The notes beneath the pieces are model-generated. The model was given only the letters and a program-made list of their open reading frames with translations. It ran no database searches and was not told the DNA's origin. From Agelas oroides (lineage: Eukaryota; Porifera; Demospongiae; Agelasida; Agelasidae), in contig OX422183.1 in assembly GCA_949130485.1 (NCBI GenBank), positions 29,502,316-29,566,315 of the forward strand: 64,000 bases of DNA. Direction: 5' to 3'. Positions 63,747 through 64,000 of the stretch are shown here, piece by piece. Both the position numbers and the translations under genes were made by a program. Positions within the stretch are counted from its first letter, which is position 1. The number at the start of each line of letters is the position of its first letter.

Positions 63747-64000
63747 CCACTCATTACACCGAACACATAACATGCGGGGGCCAGTGAGACATCCAAGACA
63801 TATAGACCCATAAACCGCTGCTCTCCTTGGAGGGTGAGCCTGGCCGTGACGGGTTAGGACAGCATGCTTGTCAGCCGGGGCTAGCTTTAGGCCCCACATC
63901 AGGCCACATGCATAGATACCAGTAGATGCTTAGGAAAGTAGGAAGCCTGGATAAGGGTGAATAATCCCGACCCGGCTGACAAGGCCCTAATTGCAGGGGA
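63747..64000. other. GC-richer end of the window, unassigned
   Basis: GCCGGGGCTAGC and GACCCGGCTGACAAGGCCCT give it a distinct composition. A minus-strand frame (63696-63899) contains SICLGCLTGPRMLCVRCNEW, which has a zinc-finger-like CxxC look. I do not recognise it; it may be the edge of another repeat cut by the window end. Confidence 0.3.

Overview
The window is eukaryotic, AT-leaning, gene-poor and repeat-rich. The best guess is a marine demosponge or another early-branching metazoan. The reasons are an intronless GABA-B-type receptor, an intronless gamma-butyrobetaine/trimethyllysine dioxygenase pair, a CACTA-like gene with GT-AG introns, relics of non-LTR, tyrosine-recombinase, hAT and piggyBac elements, and very many short foldback elements. 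The phylum is an inference; the window holds no species-diagnostic marker.

Layout. 0-3 kb: CA microsatellite, a long hairpin, and a broken non-LTR reverse transcriptase (minus). 4.5-7.7 kb: a compound inverted/direct repeat of about 3 kb. 7.9-9.9 kb: an unclassified dispersed repeat, a 0.96 kb element with TTAA duplications, and degenerate telomere-like repeats. 10.1-11.6 kb: the 3' half of a CACTA/EnSpm-like element gene with five recognisable exons and two frame breaks. 13.2-15.2 kb: a decayed tyrosine recombinase of DIRS/Ngaro type and a foldback element. 15.2-23.1 kb: a segmental duplication carrying two intact 2-oxoglutarate dioxygenase genes (minus); between them lies a second copy of the dispersed repeat, into which a piggyBac-like and a hAT MITE have inserted. 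24.6-27.4 kb: a foldback element, dispersed repeats and a decayed Pmp-like beta-helix gene. 27.4-35 kb: no clear gene, several foldback elements, and a 118-bp tandem duplication. 35.2-37.5 kb: an intact class C GPCR gene (minus), with a stray copy of its own 3' end upstream of its start. 38.3-39.4 and 58.1-59.1 kb: inverted copies of one repeat, each with its own nested insertion. 45.3-46.0 kb: an 18-bp minisatellite. 48.4-51.1 kb: three terminal-inverted-repeat elements, two with clear 9-bp target duplications. 52.0-53.1 kb: an intact type II membrane protein gene (minus). 53.25-55.88 kb: a nearly identical inverted repeat (arms about 0.78-0.80 kb) built partly from ~178-bp tandem units. 56-64 kb: an unrecognised coding-like fragment, two PIF/Harbinger-like MITEs, a hAT transposase remnant and more hairpins.

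Four genes look intact: two dioxygenase paralogues, one GABA-B-like receptor and one type II membrane protein. No shared pathway is evident. The main biology is repeat biology: at least four element families share 9-bp target duplications, several elements are nested with their empty sites still visible in this window, and a long hairpin could yield double-stranded RNA. The dioxygenase pair is the best gene-level signal, because one copy has lost the aspartate of the iron-binding HxD motif. All repeat matches were made by eye; percentages and mismatch counts are approximate.
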